Origin: Eisenibacter elegans DSM 3317
GTDB lineage: Bacteria; Bacteroidota; Bacteroidia; Cytophagales; Microscillaceae
DNA: 64,000 bases
Assembly: GCF_000430505.1 (NCBI RefSeq)
Contig: NZ_KE387152.1
Span: forward strand, 509,413 to 573,412
Direction of reading: 5' to 3'
In this document: one piece after another, positions 8,447 through 17,520 of the stretch
Layout of the letters: every line of letters begins with the position of its first letter
Numbering within the stretch: position 1 is the stretch's first letter
The notes under the pieces: generated by a model
What the model saw: the letters and a program-made list of their open reading frames with translations, nothing else
What the model was told of the DNA's origin: nothing
The model's database searches: none
Translations under genes and position numbers: made by a program

Positions 8447-8548
8447 TATACCCAATCAACATTGGTTTGGAAAATCTGCGCACTGAAAATCCTTGATAAT
8501 CAAGCAAATCAAATCCTGTAAATCTCCAAGTCTTGTGAATCTGGTATA
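8447..8548. repeat. Family A palindromic repeat, full-length copy
   Basis: Runs from TATACCCAATC to GGTATA. It contains the internal palindrome CCTTGATAATCAAG and the conserved ATTGGTTTGG and CTTGTGAATC blocks. One of the best-preserved copies of the family. Confidence 0.75.
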
Positions 8549-8640
8549 GAACTGTGGGCTAAGTCTTATTTTGCCTCCAAATGAGGTTTCAGAACCCTCA
8601 AACCAAGTATGTCTTGGTATAAAAACTTTGCGGTGGCCTT
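8549..8640. repeat. Partial copy of the family B repeat
   Basis: ACTGTGGGCTAAGTCTTATTTTGCC matches the middle of the better copies at 45.2 and 59.5 kb; written as two blocks, ACTGTGGGCTAAG then TCTTATTTTGCC. The remainder up to 8810 shows no gene. Confidence 0.5.
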
Positions 8641-8810
8641 TCCAAAAGCCCCCATTTCGCCTCAGAATAGGAGGCTTTTGGGTTATTTTGAAGCGCCGAA
8701 GGGGAGGAAGTTATCGCTTATTTCAAACAAAATTCGAACGGAAAAAGTTAATTAGTTGTTACAACACAAAAGCATTTTTTGACCATTTATCCCTAATTTT
8801 TAATACTATA

Positions 8811-9242
8811 ATGATGACCGATTTCGCCAACACAACAGAGACACTTCTCGAAAATAATTATGCCAAGGTATACCACATTGCCAACAGCAATACGGTGGTG
8901 TGTGAGGCCAAGACTGCCTTTATTCCTAAAACTGCTTTTATGGCCTTGTTTGAGGATATAGCCAAGCATGCGGAACGTTTATTTGTTACGAAGTTGATTT
9001 TTGATAAGCGCGCCCTCCAAACTTTCGATCAAGCATCAATGACGTGGTATCACGTAACTTGGAAGCCTAAAATGGCTCGGCTAGGGCTGAAAACCTACCG
9101 CAAGTTGCTGCCCAACGACAAGGTATTTCAGATGAGTGTAGAAATTGGCCGTAAACGTATTGCCGACGAGCACCCAACCTTCAAGTTTGAAGACTACGAT
9201 ATTCAGTATTGCAATACTATAGAAGAGGCTCTGACCAAGTAA
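8811..9242 (+). CDS. Conserved hypothetical protein, possible STAS-like fold
   Basis: 143 residues from ATG 8811 (a second ATG follows at once). The long upstream extension of the frame lies in repeat sequence and is not used. The protein (MMTDFANTTETLLENNYAKVYHIAN) alternates strands and helices in the order seen in small SpoIIAA/STAS-like proteins of Cytophagales: a strand pair (VYHIANSNTVVCEAK), a helix around FMALFEDIAKHAERL, then LFVTKLIFDKRALQTFDQASMTW. That assignment is an inference from pattern only. It ends in a strong terminator and stands alone. Confidence 0.6.
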   Translation: MMTDFANTTETLLENNYAKVYHIANSNTVVCEAKTAFIPKTAFMALFEDIAKHAERLFVTKLIFDKRALQTFDQASMTWYHVTWKPKMARLGLKTYRKLLPNDKVFQMSVEIGRKRIADEHPTFKFEDYDIQYCNTIEEALTK

Positions 9243-9257
9243 AGATATTTTTCTAAG

Positions 9258-9287
9258 CACCCCTCTGTTGTTGCGGGGTGTTTTTTT
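9258..9287 (+). terminator. Intrinsic terminator
   Basis: CACCCC and GGGGTG form a 6-bp GC-rich stem around an 11-base loop, followed by seven Ts. It lies 15 bases after the stop of the 8811-9242 gene. Confidence 0.85.
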
Positions 9288-9369
9288 GTTCTTGAATTCG
9301 AACATTTTTGCCAGTGTATGGTTGCTTGATTGAAAATTGACAAGCATTTTTACGTTATCACAATACCTT

Positions 9370-10029
9370 ATGCCACATTTGCAACACTACCATCTTGAAG
9401 ATTTTGAGGGGATGGAGCAGCTTTTCCGCCGCAACCTCATCAATTCCTTGAGCGGGTTTAAGAGCGTTAACCTTATCGGGACAGTCAACCCTGAACAGGT
9501 TACCAATTTGGCGATTTTTAGCCAAGTATTTCATATCGGGGCTAGCCCGGCGCTGATGGGCGTATTGGTGCGCCCTGATGTGGTTGCGCGTCATACTTTG
9601 GCCAATATTGAGGCAACCGAGGTATTTACAATCAACCACATACCTGTGGCTTATTACCAGCAAGCGCATCAGACCTCGGCGCGCTACGAAGGCTCAGAGT
9701 TTGAGGCTACCGGCCTTACTCCGTGGTATTCGGAGCGGCTCAAGGCACCTTATGTGGCCGAATCACAAATTCGTATTGGCTTGCGGCTGGCAGAACGTAT
9801 CAACTTGGCTATTAATGGCACTGTACTCGTAATAGGAGCGGTGGAAGAAATTTTTGTGCCTTCGGACTGCCTTAGCGCCGACGGTCTCATTCACCCCGAT
9901 AAAGCCCAGAGCATTACCTGCGCCGGCTTAGATGCGTATTACACCGCCCAACCCCTAGAGCGGCTGAGCTATGCCAAGCCCGGAAAGCCTCCGGTGGCCA
10001 TTCCTTTTCAGCCCTTATTTCCCGAATAA
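9370..10029 (+). CDS. Flavin reductase-like FMN-binding protein
   Basis: 219 residues from ATG 9370. A TTG at 9337 would add eleven residues but is weaker. The split-barrel flavin-binding core is visible: SGFKSVNLIGTVNPEQVTNLAIFSQVFHIGASPALMGVL is the usual first part of flavin reductase-like proteins (quoted in pieces: NLIGTVNPEQVTNLAIFS, then VFHIGASPALMGVL). It continues with HTLANIEATEVFTINHI. Such proteins bind FMN and use NAD(P)H. The C-terminal half is longer than in simple reductases and fits a Bacteroidota subgroup whose substrate is unknown. Confidence 0.8.
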   Translation: MPHLQHYHLEDFEGMEQLFRRNLINSLSGFKSVNLIGTVNPEQVTNLAIFSQVFHIGASPALMGVLVRPDVVARHTLANIEATEVFTINHIPVAYYQQAHQTSARYEGSEFEATGLTPWYSERLKAPYVAESQIRIGLRLAERINLAINGTVLVIGAVEEIFVPSDCLSADGLIHPDKAQSITCAGLDAYYTAQPLERLSYAKPGKPPVAIPFQPLFPE

Positions 10030-10148
10030 CAGGCTCAGAATTGACTTTGGCACTGAATTGGCAAACGAGTAAGCGTACTAAAGCTACGCCCTCGTTTTTT
10101 TTGTTTGAAAAAATAACTATTATTGTCTGCCAATGACCCAAGCACCTT

Positions 10149-12101
10149 ATGAGCGAGCGCAAACGAACTAGAAATTACCTCATTAAGATAGACTTTTACA
10201 GCGTCCAAGGAACGCTCACTGCCGCCTTTGTATTGGTGGTGTTAGCCGGTTTTTTTGTAGCGTTATATACCCATCAGGCTTGGCGTGGAGTGATTCAACA
10301 AAAAGTGGCTACCGAGTCTGTTATCATTCCTGTCAGGCAATATACCCAAGCACTGCTCTTAGAAATCAAACAGTCACAGGTCAATCTGAGTCAGTATTTG
10401 CTACTCAATGAGCCAGACTACAAGAAAAATAACCGCCAACTTTGGCTCGTAACTATCCCTACTTATAAAGACTCACTATACCACTACGTAGCGCAGTCAG
10501 AACACGAAGAAACCCGTGTGGCGATGCTCAATATGAACAAGCGCATCAATGAGCTAAAACAGCTAGAGCTAGAGGTAGAGAGTATTTATGAGAATAACAT
10601 TGACAAGGCTCAGCTGCGCAAGCTCTTACGCTATGACATTGCCAACGCGATGCAGATCATCAACCAAGAGGCCAAAAACCTGATTCGGATTCAAAACGAA
10701 CGTTTAGATGAAAGTCAAGAAACTTTTCTAACACAAAAAAAACAGATTCAGTATATAGCGCTTTTGTTGGGCTTGGTGGGAATGGCCGTGGCCTATACAC
10801 TCAGTGCGTTGTTGATACTGCGGGTGTTTCGTAAGATTCGTGTTGTCCGCAAGCTGCTCAAGTCGCTGCGCTTGGGGCATTTGTCAATAGATGTGCCCGA
10901 ACAGCGCGACGAATACCGAACCTTGCTCTACGAAATAGAAAACCTCAAAGCGGCTATGCTTAGCATTCAAACCTATGCCGAAGCTATCGGCGATGGGCGC
11001 TTTGACACCAAGGTGCTCACGATTGATCCTGATAGCGAACTAGGGCGCTCGTTTGCCCAAACCGAAACCAAGCTGCAAAAAGTATATGAAGAAGACCGCC
11101 AGCAAAGCTGGATTACGGCGAGCTTGGCCAAATTCTCGGAAGTCTTGCGCAGCAATACAGACAGCATCGAAGAGTTATGCCGTAACCTGATGCAGAACTT
11201 AGTCAAACACTTGGACTTGATGCAAGGGGGGCTATTTTTGTTAGAACAAGAGGATGAGCAAAGTCGCCCCTTGGCAGAGCCATACTTCAACTTGGTGGCG
11301 GCTTATGCCTATGGCAAAGATCGGTACTTGGAGCGAAAAGTACCTGTTTATGAGGGACTTATAGGGAGGGTATATCAAGAAAAACAACTGGTATATTTGA
11401 CTACCTTGCCCGAAGATTATATGTTTATTTCTTCGGGATTGGGCAAAACACAACCTAAGGCCTTGTTGATACTGCCACTCGAAAGCGAAGGCCGCATAGA
11501 AGGGGTGATAGAGCTGGCCGCAATGAAGCCCTTTGCGTCTTTTGAGATAGACTTCTTGCGCCGCCTCAGCGAAAGTGCTGCCGCAACTATCATTGCTACA
11601 ATCACTAGTGAGCGCAACAACCGACTCTTGAGTGAGGCTCAACAAATGGCGCAAACCCTGCGCGCACAAGAACGCGAACTGCGCAAGAGCTCTCTAGAAG
11701 TGCTCAACACACAAGAGGCTATCGAACGCCAATTGGTAGAAGCCGACTATGAGCGCACGAAGTTCAAGGCGATTCTCGACAGCAGTATCAACCCTATTAT
11801 CATTTCGGATGAGCGGGGGAGCATCAAGCTCTTCAACAAGGCCGCCGAGCAGATGTTTGGCTATACACAAGCAGAGGTGTTGGATAAAAACATTGCTATC
11901 CTGATGCCACTGCCCTATAGCCGAGAGCACGACCTCTATATGAGCCGCTATCTCCAAACACGTGAGGCACACGTAATGGGTAAAGGAAGAGAGGTAGAGG
12001 CCCTGACTAAGAACAAACAAAGGGTGAAAGTTATCCTCAATCTGAGTGAGGTACAGCTCGAAAAAGAGCACCTCTTTGCGGCGATGTTACAACCTGTTTG
12101 A
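10149..12101 (+). CDS. Membrane receptor with HAMP-like, GAF and PAS domains but no output domain
   Basis: 650 residues. TM1 at about 22-44, an extracytoplasmic four-helix type sensor at about 45-200 and TM2 at about 203-227 (IALLLGLVGMAVAYTLSALL), then a HAMP-like linker and a second such segment (IGDGRFDTKVLTI). A GAF domain (about 335-485) contains GGLFLLEQEDE and LILPLESEGRIEGVIELAA. After a coiled coil comes a PAS domain (about 545-650) with ILDSSINPIIISDERGSI and AEQMFGYTQAEVLDKNI. The frame stops right after the last PAS strand (LEKEHLFAAMLQPV). No kinase, cyclase, methyl-accepting or phosphatase domain follows in any frame before the next gene, so it either signals through a partner or has lost its output. 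A gene 26 bases downstream is probably co-transcribed. Confidence 0.85.
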   Translation: MSERKRTRNYLIKIDFYSVQGTLTAAFVLVVLAGFFVALYTHQAWRGVIQQKVATESVIIPVRQYTQALLLEIKQSQVNLSQYLLLNEPDYKKNNRQLWLVTIPTYKDSLYHYVAQSEHEETRVAMLNMNKRINELKQLELEVESIYENNIDKAQLRKLLRYDIANAMQIINQEAKNLIRIQNERLDESQETFLTQKKQIQYIALLLGLVGMAVAYTLSALLILRVFRKIRVVRKLLKSLRLGHLSIDVPEQRDEYRTLLYEIENLKAAMLSIQTYAEAIGDGRFDTKVLTIDPDSELGRSFAQTETKLQKVYEEDRQQSWITASLAKFSEVLRSNTDSIEELCRNLMQNLVKHLDLMQGGLFLLEQEDEQSRPLAEPYFNLVAAYAYGKDRYLERKVPVYEGLIGRVYQEKQLVYLTTLPEDYMFISSGLGKTQPKALLILPLESEGRIEGVIELAAMKPFASFEIDFLRRLSESAAATIIATITSERNNRLLSEAQQMAQTLRAQERELRKSSLEVLNTQEAIERQLVEADYERTKFKAILDSSINPIIISDERGSIKLFNKAAEQMFGYTQAEVLDKNIAILMPLPYSREHDLYMSRYLQTREAHVMGKGREVEALTKNKQRVKVILNLSEVQLEKEHLFAAMLQPV

Positions 12102-12127
12102 GATACTCACTGCTAAGCCTAACCTAA

Positions 12128-13354
12128 ATGATGCAATACTATGTCGGCTTATGTTTATGTTATGCCAAAATACTCCTCTATGGGTGGCTTTTGTTGTGCC
12201 CTTGGTTGAGTTGGGCACAGACAGAGGCCGCCGAAGAGCGCGTGTATGAGGATATCAAGCTGAGACTGATGTGTAGAGCTACCCAACTGCTGATTAAAGG
12301 AACACGCCCCACTGGCGAAGTAGCGGAGTTGCCACACCCCGATTGTCAGAGTATCAGGGCCTTAGAAGCCAGTCTTACCGAGGCGCGTACGCAGCGCTTT
12401 GTGGCGCTTTTTAAAGACAAATACTACCGCAGTTATGGCCGTAACAAGCTCCGCCAACGCTTGGACAAACTCATCGATGATATGGTGGCCTATTTGCGTA
12501 GCATCGACCGCAATGATGCGGTATGGGTAGAAAGCGTGCGGGTATTGGCCATAGAGCTGCGCACACTCAAAGACGACAGCCTCTACCAAATCACCCAGCC
12601 AAACGATAGTATCCAAGCGCAAAATAATATACCCCCCCATTCTCCCGCTCGTAAGCAAGCCCAAAGTTCCAATCCTATGATTGTATACATTATTTTACTC
12701 ATCTTGGCCGCCTGTGCCGGTTTTCTGGCCTACCAAAACCAACAGCTCCGCAAGCAGTTGGAAGGACTGGAAGCTGATTTTCAGGAAAAGTATAGCCGCC
12801 TCGATAACCGCCTCGATACAATGACTCCTATCAAGGAGCATAAAGCCTTGATTCTCAGGGTAAACTATATCAGTGAGCAGATCAATGCCCAACAACAAGA
12901 GCTGGATTATTTCTTACAAGGCAATACTCCAGCCCAAAAACCTCAGCCCCCTACCGACTACCCCCAAGAAGAGCAGCTCAAGGCTACCCCTCAAGCCCCT
13001 GCACCTCAACCTATCGAAGTGCTAGACCTGCACCCTGAGCGCCAAGTGTATTATGGGGCTCCTCAAGAGGATGTGTTTGATTCCAAAAGGTTTTTGACAG
13101 AGCCTGATGCTCTACACTGCTATAAAATCGAAATAGATCTCCAAAATCCAGAGCTGGCTTCTTACACTATCGTAGCAAGACCGGAATACCAACAACAAGT
13201 GCTTAACCATCCAGAGGAGTTGCTCTCCCCTTTTTGTGAATATACCCACCAACCAGAGGAGGCGCGTCGTGTGCTAAATCTCGAACCGGGAACTCTCGAA
13301 AAACAAGATGGCCACTGGAGGGTTATAAAAAAAATAAAGGTGGCTTTTGAATGA
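12128..13354 (+). CDS. Membrane protein with periplasmic helical domain and cytoplasmic coiled coil
   Basis: 408 residues. Signal-like N-terminus ending near LSWAQ (about residue 31), a helical domain to about 150, a Pro/Ser linker, one membrane span at about 184-202 (MIVYIILLILAACAGFLAY), a coiled coil (about 203-265), a Pro/Gln-rich linker and a C-terminal alpha/beta part (about 310-408). No known family. It follows the output-less receptor by 26 bases, so it may be its partner; this is inferred from proximity alone. The alternative in-frame starts near the N-terminus do not change the topology. Confidence 0.65.
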   Translation: MMQYYVGLCLCYAKILLYGWLLLCPWLSWAQTEAAEERVYEDIKLRLMCRATQLLIKGTRPTGEVAELPHPDCQSIRALEASLTEARTQRFVALFKDKYYRSYGRNKLRQRLDKLIDDMVAYLRSIDRNDAVWVESVRVLAIELRTLKDDSLYQITQPNDSIQAQNNIPPHSPARKQAQSSNPMIVYIILLILAACAGFLAYQNQQLRKQLEGLEADFQEKYSRLDNRLDTMTPIKEHKALILRVNYISEQINAQQQELDYFLQGNTPAQKPQPPTDYPQEEQLKATPQAPAPQPIEVLDLHPERQVYYGAPQEDVFDSKRFLTEPDALHCYKIEIDLQNPELASYTIVARPEYQQQVLNHPEELLSPFCEYTHQPEEARRVLNLEPGTLEKQDGHWRVIKKIKVAFE

Positions 13355-13440
13355 TAATTTACGAGTTACGATTTATGGTTTAAACCTTAATTCGTCAATT
13401 CTAACAACACCCTACTTCACACATTGTACAGGCAGTCTTG

Positions 13441-16014
13441 ATGATGAAAAACCATACTATTTTTTATTTCCGTTATGTGTTATTAAGTTGCTTTGTATGG
13501 GCTACGGCTACATTGCAAGCCCAAGCACCTGAGCAGCTACACGCCGGTGAGTTGCTATTGGCACTCAAAAAAATGAATACCCTTGGTTCGGTACTTTATT
13601 GGGCTGCACACCCTGACGATGAAAATACGGCGGCCATTGCATATTTTGCCAATGACCGAAAACTACGAACTGGCTACCTTTCACTTACTCGGGGCGATGG
13701 AGGTCAAAACCTTATCGGAGCAGAGCAAGGGGCACTTTTAGGCCTTATCCGTACGCAAGAGTTGTTGCAAGCACGCCGTACTGACCGAGGCGAGCAGTTT
13801 TTTACCCGTGCCAATGATTTTGGTTTTTCGAAACACGCTGAAGAGACCTTTGAAAAGTGGGATAGAGAGCAAGTCTTGGCAGATGCGGTATGGGTCATTC
13901 GGCAGTTTAGGCCGGATGTGATTATCACACGTTTTCCGCCTAACCGCGAAGCTGGGCACGGCCATCACGAGGCCTCTGCTATTTTGGCTTTAGAAGCTTT
14001 TGAGGCAGCAGCTGACCCTACGCGTTTCCCCGAACAACTGGCCTATGTACAACCTTGGCAAGCTAAGCGGGTACTTTGGAATGCGTACTCTCGCCGTCGG
14101 GGGCAGTTTACCAACATCCCTCCAGATTCTACGCTCCATACCTATCCTGTAGATCTTGGCCGCTACAGCCCTCTCTTGGGCAAGTCGTATCAAGAGATAG
14201 CCGCCGAGAGCCGTAGTATGCACAAAAGCCAAGGCTTTGGTAGTGCCAAAACAAGAGGCGAACGCATAGATCATTTTGTACATATGAAAGGCGATGTAGC
14301 GGATGGAGATATGTTTGAAGGTATCGACTTGACTTGGGAGCGCCTGCCCAACAGTCAGGCGATTGCCAATAGCTTGGCTCAAGCAGTCAACGCCTTTGAC
14401 CCCGAACAGCCTGAGGCTGTATTACCTTTTTTGTTACAGGCCTCTGCTGCGATGGAAACCTACCTTCGGGCGAGCAATGTGCAACCCGAAGCCCAATATT
14501 GGATACAGTATAAAAAGCAGGCACTCGAAGACTTGATTTTGCAGTGTGCCGGTTTGTGGTGTGAGGCAAATGCACAGACCTTTGCCGTTAGCAATAAAGA
14601 CAGCTTGAAGCTGAGCGTAGAGGTATTTCAAGGGAATAATGCCGAGGTAATGGTACAAAGGATTGATTTTGAGGATGCTACAGGGAAAATAATTCCAGAA
14701 TGGAGCCTGAGTGCTACCCAAACCAAACTCCCGACCTTACGGCAAGGCCAACAATGGAAGCACCTCCATCAAGTGTGGCTAGAACAGTTTCCCATCACAC
14801 AGCCCTATTGGCTGCGCTCGCCTACAACCAATGGGCTTTTTGATGTCAAGGAACAACAGCTCATTGGCTTGCCCGAAAATCTGCCGCCTTTGACGGCTAT
14901 TTTTACTCTCCAACTACAAGGCCGAAGTCTGCAAATCCGCCGCCCAATAACGTACAAATGGGTACGCCCTGACGAAGGGGAACTGTATCGCCCGCTCGAA
15001 ATCACCCCCGAACTAATGGTAAGCCTTGACCATCCCGTTTATGCTTTTGCCAACGAACAAGCCCAACAGATTAACCTTACCCTCAAGTCGGGAAGGGCAA
15101 AAGTAAAAGGAATCCTACAACTGGAATTGCCCACAGGCTGGCGCGCTGAGCCTGCCGAATTGCGCTTTGACATCAACGAGAAAGACGTGGAACTGCCTTT
15201 GAGTTTTCGGCTATACCCTCCCAGCCGCGCTCAAGAAGGAGGGCTGCGCATTTGGGTAGCGTTGGAAGGCCAAGCCCCAGTTCCGGCGTATGGCTACACT
15301 AGCCTAGAATATCGCCATATCCCTACCCAAACCCTGTTTCCGGCTTGCGAAGCCAAGGTACTGCGCCTTGACTTACAAATCGTAGGGCAACAAATAGGCT
15401 ATATCCAAGGCGCGGGCGACAATATCCCGACCTACCTCCGGCAAGTAGGCTATCAAGTAACAGAGTTACAAGAGGCAGAGCTGAAAGGTGATTTACAACA
15501 ATATGATGCGATAGTAGTAGGGGTGAGAACTTTTAACATCAGCGGGCGGCGCAACAAATACTATCACCCCAAGTTGTTGGAGTATGTACGGCAGGGGGGG
15601 ACGCTCTTGATGCAATACCATACGTCTTATGAGATGAAAGTAGATAGTCTGGGGCCTTTCCCCTTTGAAATTAGTCGTGGAGACCGCGTAACAGTAGAGG
15701 AGGCACCGGTAGAAATATTACACCCCGAGCACAAGCTAATGAACTACCCCAACAAAATTACATATGCTGATTTTGAGGCTTGGGTGCAAGAAAGAGGGCT
15801 GTATTTTGCCAAAACTTGGGACAAACGCTACACCGCATTACTAAGCACCGCCGACCCCAACGAAGAATCACTCTCTGGAGGGCTGCTCTACACCAACTAT
15901 GGCAAGGGGCAATTTATTTATACCGGCTATGCCTTTTTCCGGCAATTGCCCGCAGGAGTGGGTGGCGCTTACAGGTTATTTGCCAACCTGATAGCACCCC
16001 TAGTCAAACCATAG
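13441..16014 (+). CDS. PIG-L/LmbE-type deacetylase with C-terminal ThuA-like region, secreted
   Basis: 857 residues from ATG 13441; another ATG follows and a TTG precedes. A signal peptide ends around LQAQA (residue 29). The PIG-L domain (about 45-250) has the zinc-binding AHPDDE at about 56-61 and GHGHHEAS with the second metal ligand. LTRGDGGQNLIG, typical of large Bacteroidota members, is also present. The middle (about 480-620) has beta-sandwich character, and the C-terminal part (about 640-857) resembles ThuA/glutamine-amidotransferase-like folds (DAIVVGVRTFNISGR, GGTLLMQYHTSYEMK). It likely removes acetyl groups from N-acetylated sugars outside the cytoplasm; the substrate is unknown. 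The RDD gene follows by 16 bases. Confidence 0.88.
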   Translation: MMKNHTIFYFRYVLLSCFVWATATLQAQAPEQLHAGELLLALKKMNTLGSVLYWAAHPDDENTAAIAYFANDRKLRTGYLSLTRGDGGQNLIGAEQGALLGLIRTQELLQARRTDRGEQFFTRANDFGFSKHAEETFEKWDREQVLADAVWVIRQFRPDVIITRFPPNREAGHGHHEASAILALEAFEAAADPTRFPEQLAYVQPWQAKRVLWNAYSRRRGQFTNIPPDSTLHTYPVDLGRYSPLLGKSYQEIAAESRSMHKSQGFGSAKTRGERIDHFVHMKGDVADGDMFEGIDLTWERLPNSQAIANSLAQAVNAFDPEQPEAVLPFLLQASAAMETYLRASNVQPEAQYWIQYKKQALEDLILQCAGLWCEANAQTFAVSNKDSLKLSVEVFQGNNAEVMVQRIDFEDATGKIIPEWSLSATQTKLPTLRQGQQWKHLHQVWLEQFPITQPYWLRSPTTNGLFDVKEQQLIGLPENLPPLTAIFTLQLQGRSLQIRRPITYKWVRPDEGELYRPLEITPELMVSLDHPVYAFANEQAQQINLTLKSGRAKVKGILQLELPTGWRAEPAELRFDINEKDVELPLSFRLYPPSRAQEGGLRIWVALEGQAPVPAYGYTSLEYRHIPTQTLFPACEAKVLRLDLQIVGQQIGYIQGAGDNIPTYLRQVGYQVTELQEAELKGDLQQYDAIVVGVRTFNISGRRNKYYHPKLLEYVRQGGTLLMQYHTSYEMKVDSLGPFPFEISRGDRVTVEEAPVEILHPEHKLMNYPNKITYADFEAWVQERGLYFAKTWDKRYTALLSTADPNEESLSGGLLYTNYGKGQFIYTGYAFFRQLPAGVGGAYRLFANLIAPLVKP

Positions 16015-16030
16015 CAGTTAACGCTTCTCT

Positions 16031-17119
16031 ATGAAAACCTTAAAAATCACTACTTCACAAAATGTAGACCTAGAGTACCGCTTGGCCAGTATTGCTGACC
16101 GTATACTGGCTTATTTGATAGATATGGCGATTTTGTGGGCATACATTTATGTCTTGATTTATGGGATGTTTGGCTTGATTTACCTGCTGGCTTCTTCAGC
16201 AACTGGAGACAATCAGACGATAATGACAGATTTTTATCCTCTAATACTGATTATACTAGTTATCTTGTTGCTTCCTGCCCTACTCTACAATTTTTGGATG
16301 GAAACGTTTTTCAACGGGCAGACTATTGGCAAGATGGCTACCAAAATCTATGTAATTTCTCAAGATGGGAATAAGGCAAGGTTGTCGCAATACTTTTTGC
16401 GGTGGATTCTAGGATTGGTAGATTTTTCACTCTTCGGTCTAGTAGGGCTGATTACAGCGCTAGTAACTGCCCACCAGCAGCGCGTCGGAGACTTGGTGGC
16501 AGGCACTATTGTCATCAAAGGAGTACTGACCCCATTACAGGCACAAACCGTTGACAATTTACTTCAATATGCAGATAAGCAGCCCGCCCCTCTGGAGCCA
16601 ATCACACCAATACCTACCCAAAACTACATACAGGGCATATACACACACCAACAGGAGCTAAAGTCTTTGAAAGAAGACGAAATACAACTGATAAAACTAT
16701 TCTTGAGCGAATATAACAGCACCAATACTGCTGGCGTTTCTATGCGGAGGTTGCTCGAAGACCTCAGTAAACGATTTGGCATCCAAGCCCAACCTGGCGA
16801 AGAAGGGTTGGTGCTCCAACAGATACTCGATACACACCATGATTTCCAAAGCCACCCGCCAAACCAAAGCACAGTATCTCCAACCTATCAGGAGTACGTA
16901 CCCAAGTACTATGAGGCAGGTTCTTTGAATACTACTGATGTACAGATGTTGAAGATGCTGCTGAATCAATACAAAGAAACCCGCATCATCAACACTGCAG
17001 CATATACACTGCTCAATGACATTGAAAAGCGGTTTGGTATCCAAACTACTCCCGGAGAGGAGTTGCAAACGCTCGAACAACTACTGAATGATTATCAGTA
17101 TCTACAAAACAGGCATTAG
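16031..17119 (+). CDS. RDD-family membrane protein with duplicated C-terminal module
   Basis: 362 residues. The RDD domain (about 12-165) has the signature ASIADRILAYLIDMAILWAY, two to three membrane helices, and FFNGQTIGKMATKIYVI. The soluble C-terminus carries two copies of a roughly 60-residue helical module, at about 215-280 and 297-362. They share the pattern hydrophobic helix, LL-EY, LL-D--KRFGIQ, PGEE, L-Q-L-D. A third copy of the module lies outside the gene at 17309-17479. RDD proteins are thought to act in ion exchange or envelope transport. It is probably co-transcribed with the deacetylase 16 bases upstream. Confidence 0.88.
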   Translation: MKTLKITTSQNVDLEYRLASIADRILAYLIDMAILWAYIYVLIYGMFGLIYLLASSATGDNQTIMTDFYPLILIILVILLLPALLYNFWMETFFNGQTIGKMATKIYVISQDGNKARLSQYFLRWILGLVDFSLFGLVGLITALVTAHQQRVGDLVAGTIVIKGVLTPLQAQTVDNLLQYADKQPAPLEPITPIPTQNYIQGIYTHQQELKSLKEDEIQLIKLFLSEYNSTNTAGVSMRRLLEDLSKRFGIQAQPGEEGLVLQQILDTHHDFQSHPPNQSTVSPTYQEYVPKYYEAGSLNTTDVQMLKMLLNQYKETRIINTAAYTLLNDIEKRFGIQTTPGEELQTLEQLLNDYQYLQNRH

Positions 17120-17256
17120 CAGCCCAATGCCCAAGATAAAGTCAGGCTTGCTAAAAGTGCTTAATAGGATGCACGGCCTCTGATATGTGTAGGTGAAAAA
17201 AACTGAATTAGTGATAAATATGTTATCATAAAAATATTTATATACACAGAGTTATC

Positions 17257-17264
17257 TATATTTG
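17257..17264 (+). promoter_or_regulatory. Promoter-like TATATTTG ahead of an orphan module
   Basis: Perfect match to TAnnTTTG in an A+T-rich spacer; the -33 region is only TATTTA-like. It lies 45 bases before the orphan module frame, so it may be the relic of a former promoter. Confidence 0.35.
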
Positions 17265-17308
17265 TGTGGTAAATTTTACAATATACGATAGAAATAGAGT
17301 TTCTGTAA

Positions 17309-17479
17309 GAGTTACTCGATGAGTATGACCGATACCAAATCAAGGAAGATAGTGTCGCTATTCAGGTATTGGTCGATGATTTCAGCGCGTATTTGGGTGT
17401 CAATGCGATAGCACACCTCAGCGAAATACAATTGTTGCGGATAGTCTTGAAGGACTACAAGCATTTAAATGTAAAATAA
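17309..17479 (+). pseudogene. Orphan fragment homologous to the RDD protein's C-terminal module
   Basis: A 56-codon open stretch follows a TAA and has no start codon. It translates to LLDEYDRYQIKEDS, VAIQVLVDDFSAYLGVNA, then LLRIVLKDYKHLNVK. This aligns over its whole length with the two modules at the end of the RDD protein (LL-EY, I, VA--LL-DF--LG, E---L---LKDY--L). It is the 3' end of a lost paralogue or of a formerly longer gene. A long hairpin follows the stop at once. Confidence 0.65.
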
Positions 17480-17480
17480 G

Positions 17481-17514
17481 CCTTGGTACTTCTAAAACTT
17501 TAGGAGTACCAAGG
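17481..17514. terminator. Bidirectional terminator hairpin
   Basis: CCTTGGTACT and AGTACCAAGG form a perfect 10-bp stem, extended inside by CTAA/TTAG. It lies between the plus-strand orphan module and the minus-strand gene at 17521. T tracts are weak on both sides. Confidence 0.65.
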
Positions 17515-17520
17515 TGTACT

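Noticed and set aside
8571-8810. Long N-terminal extension of the 8811 gene
   Set aside because: It covers repeat sequence and lacks protein-like composition; double ATG at 8811 fits better.
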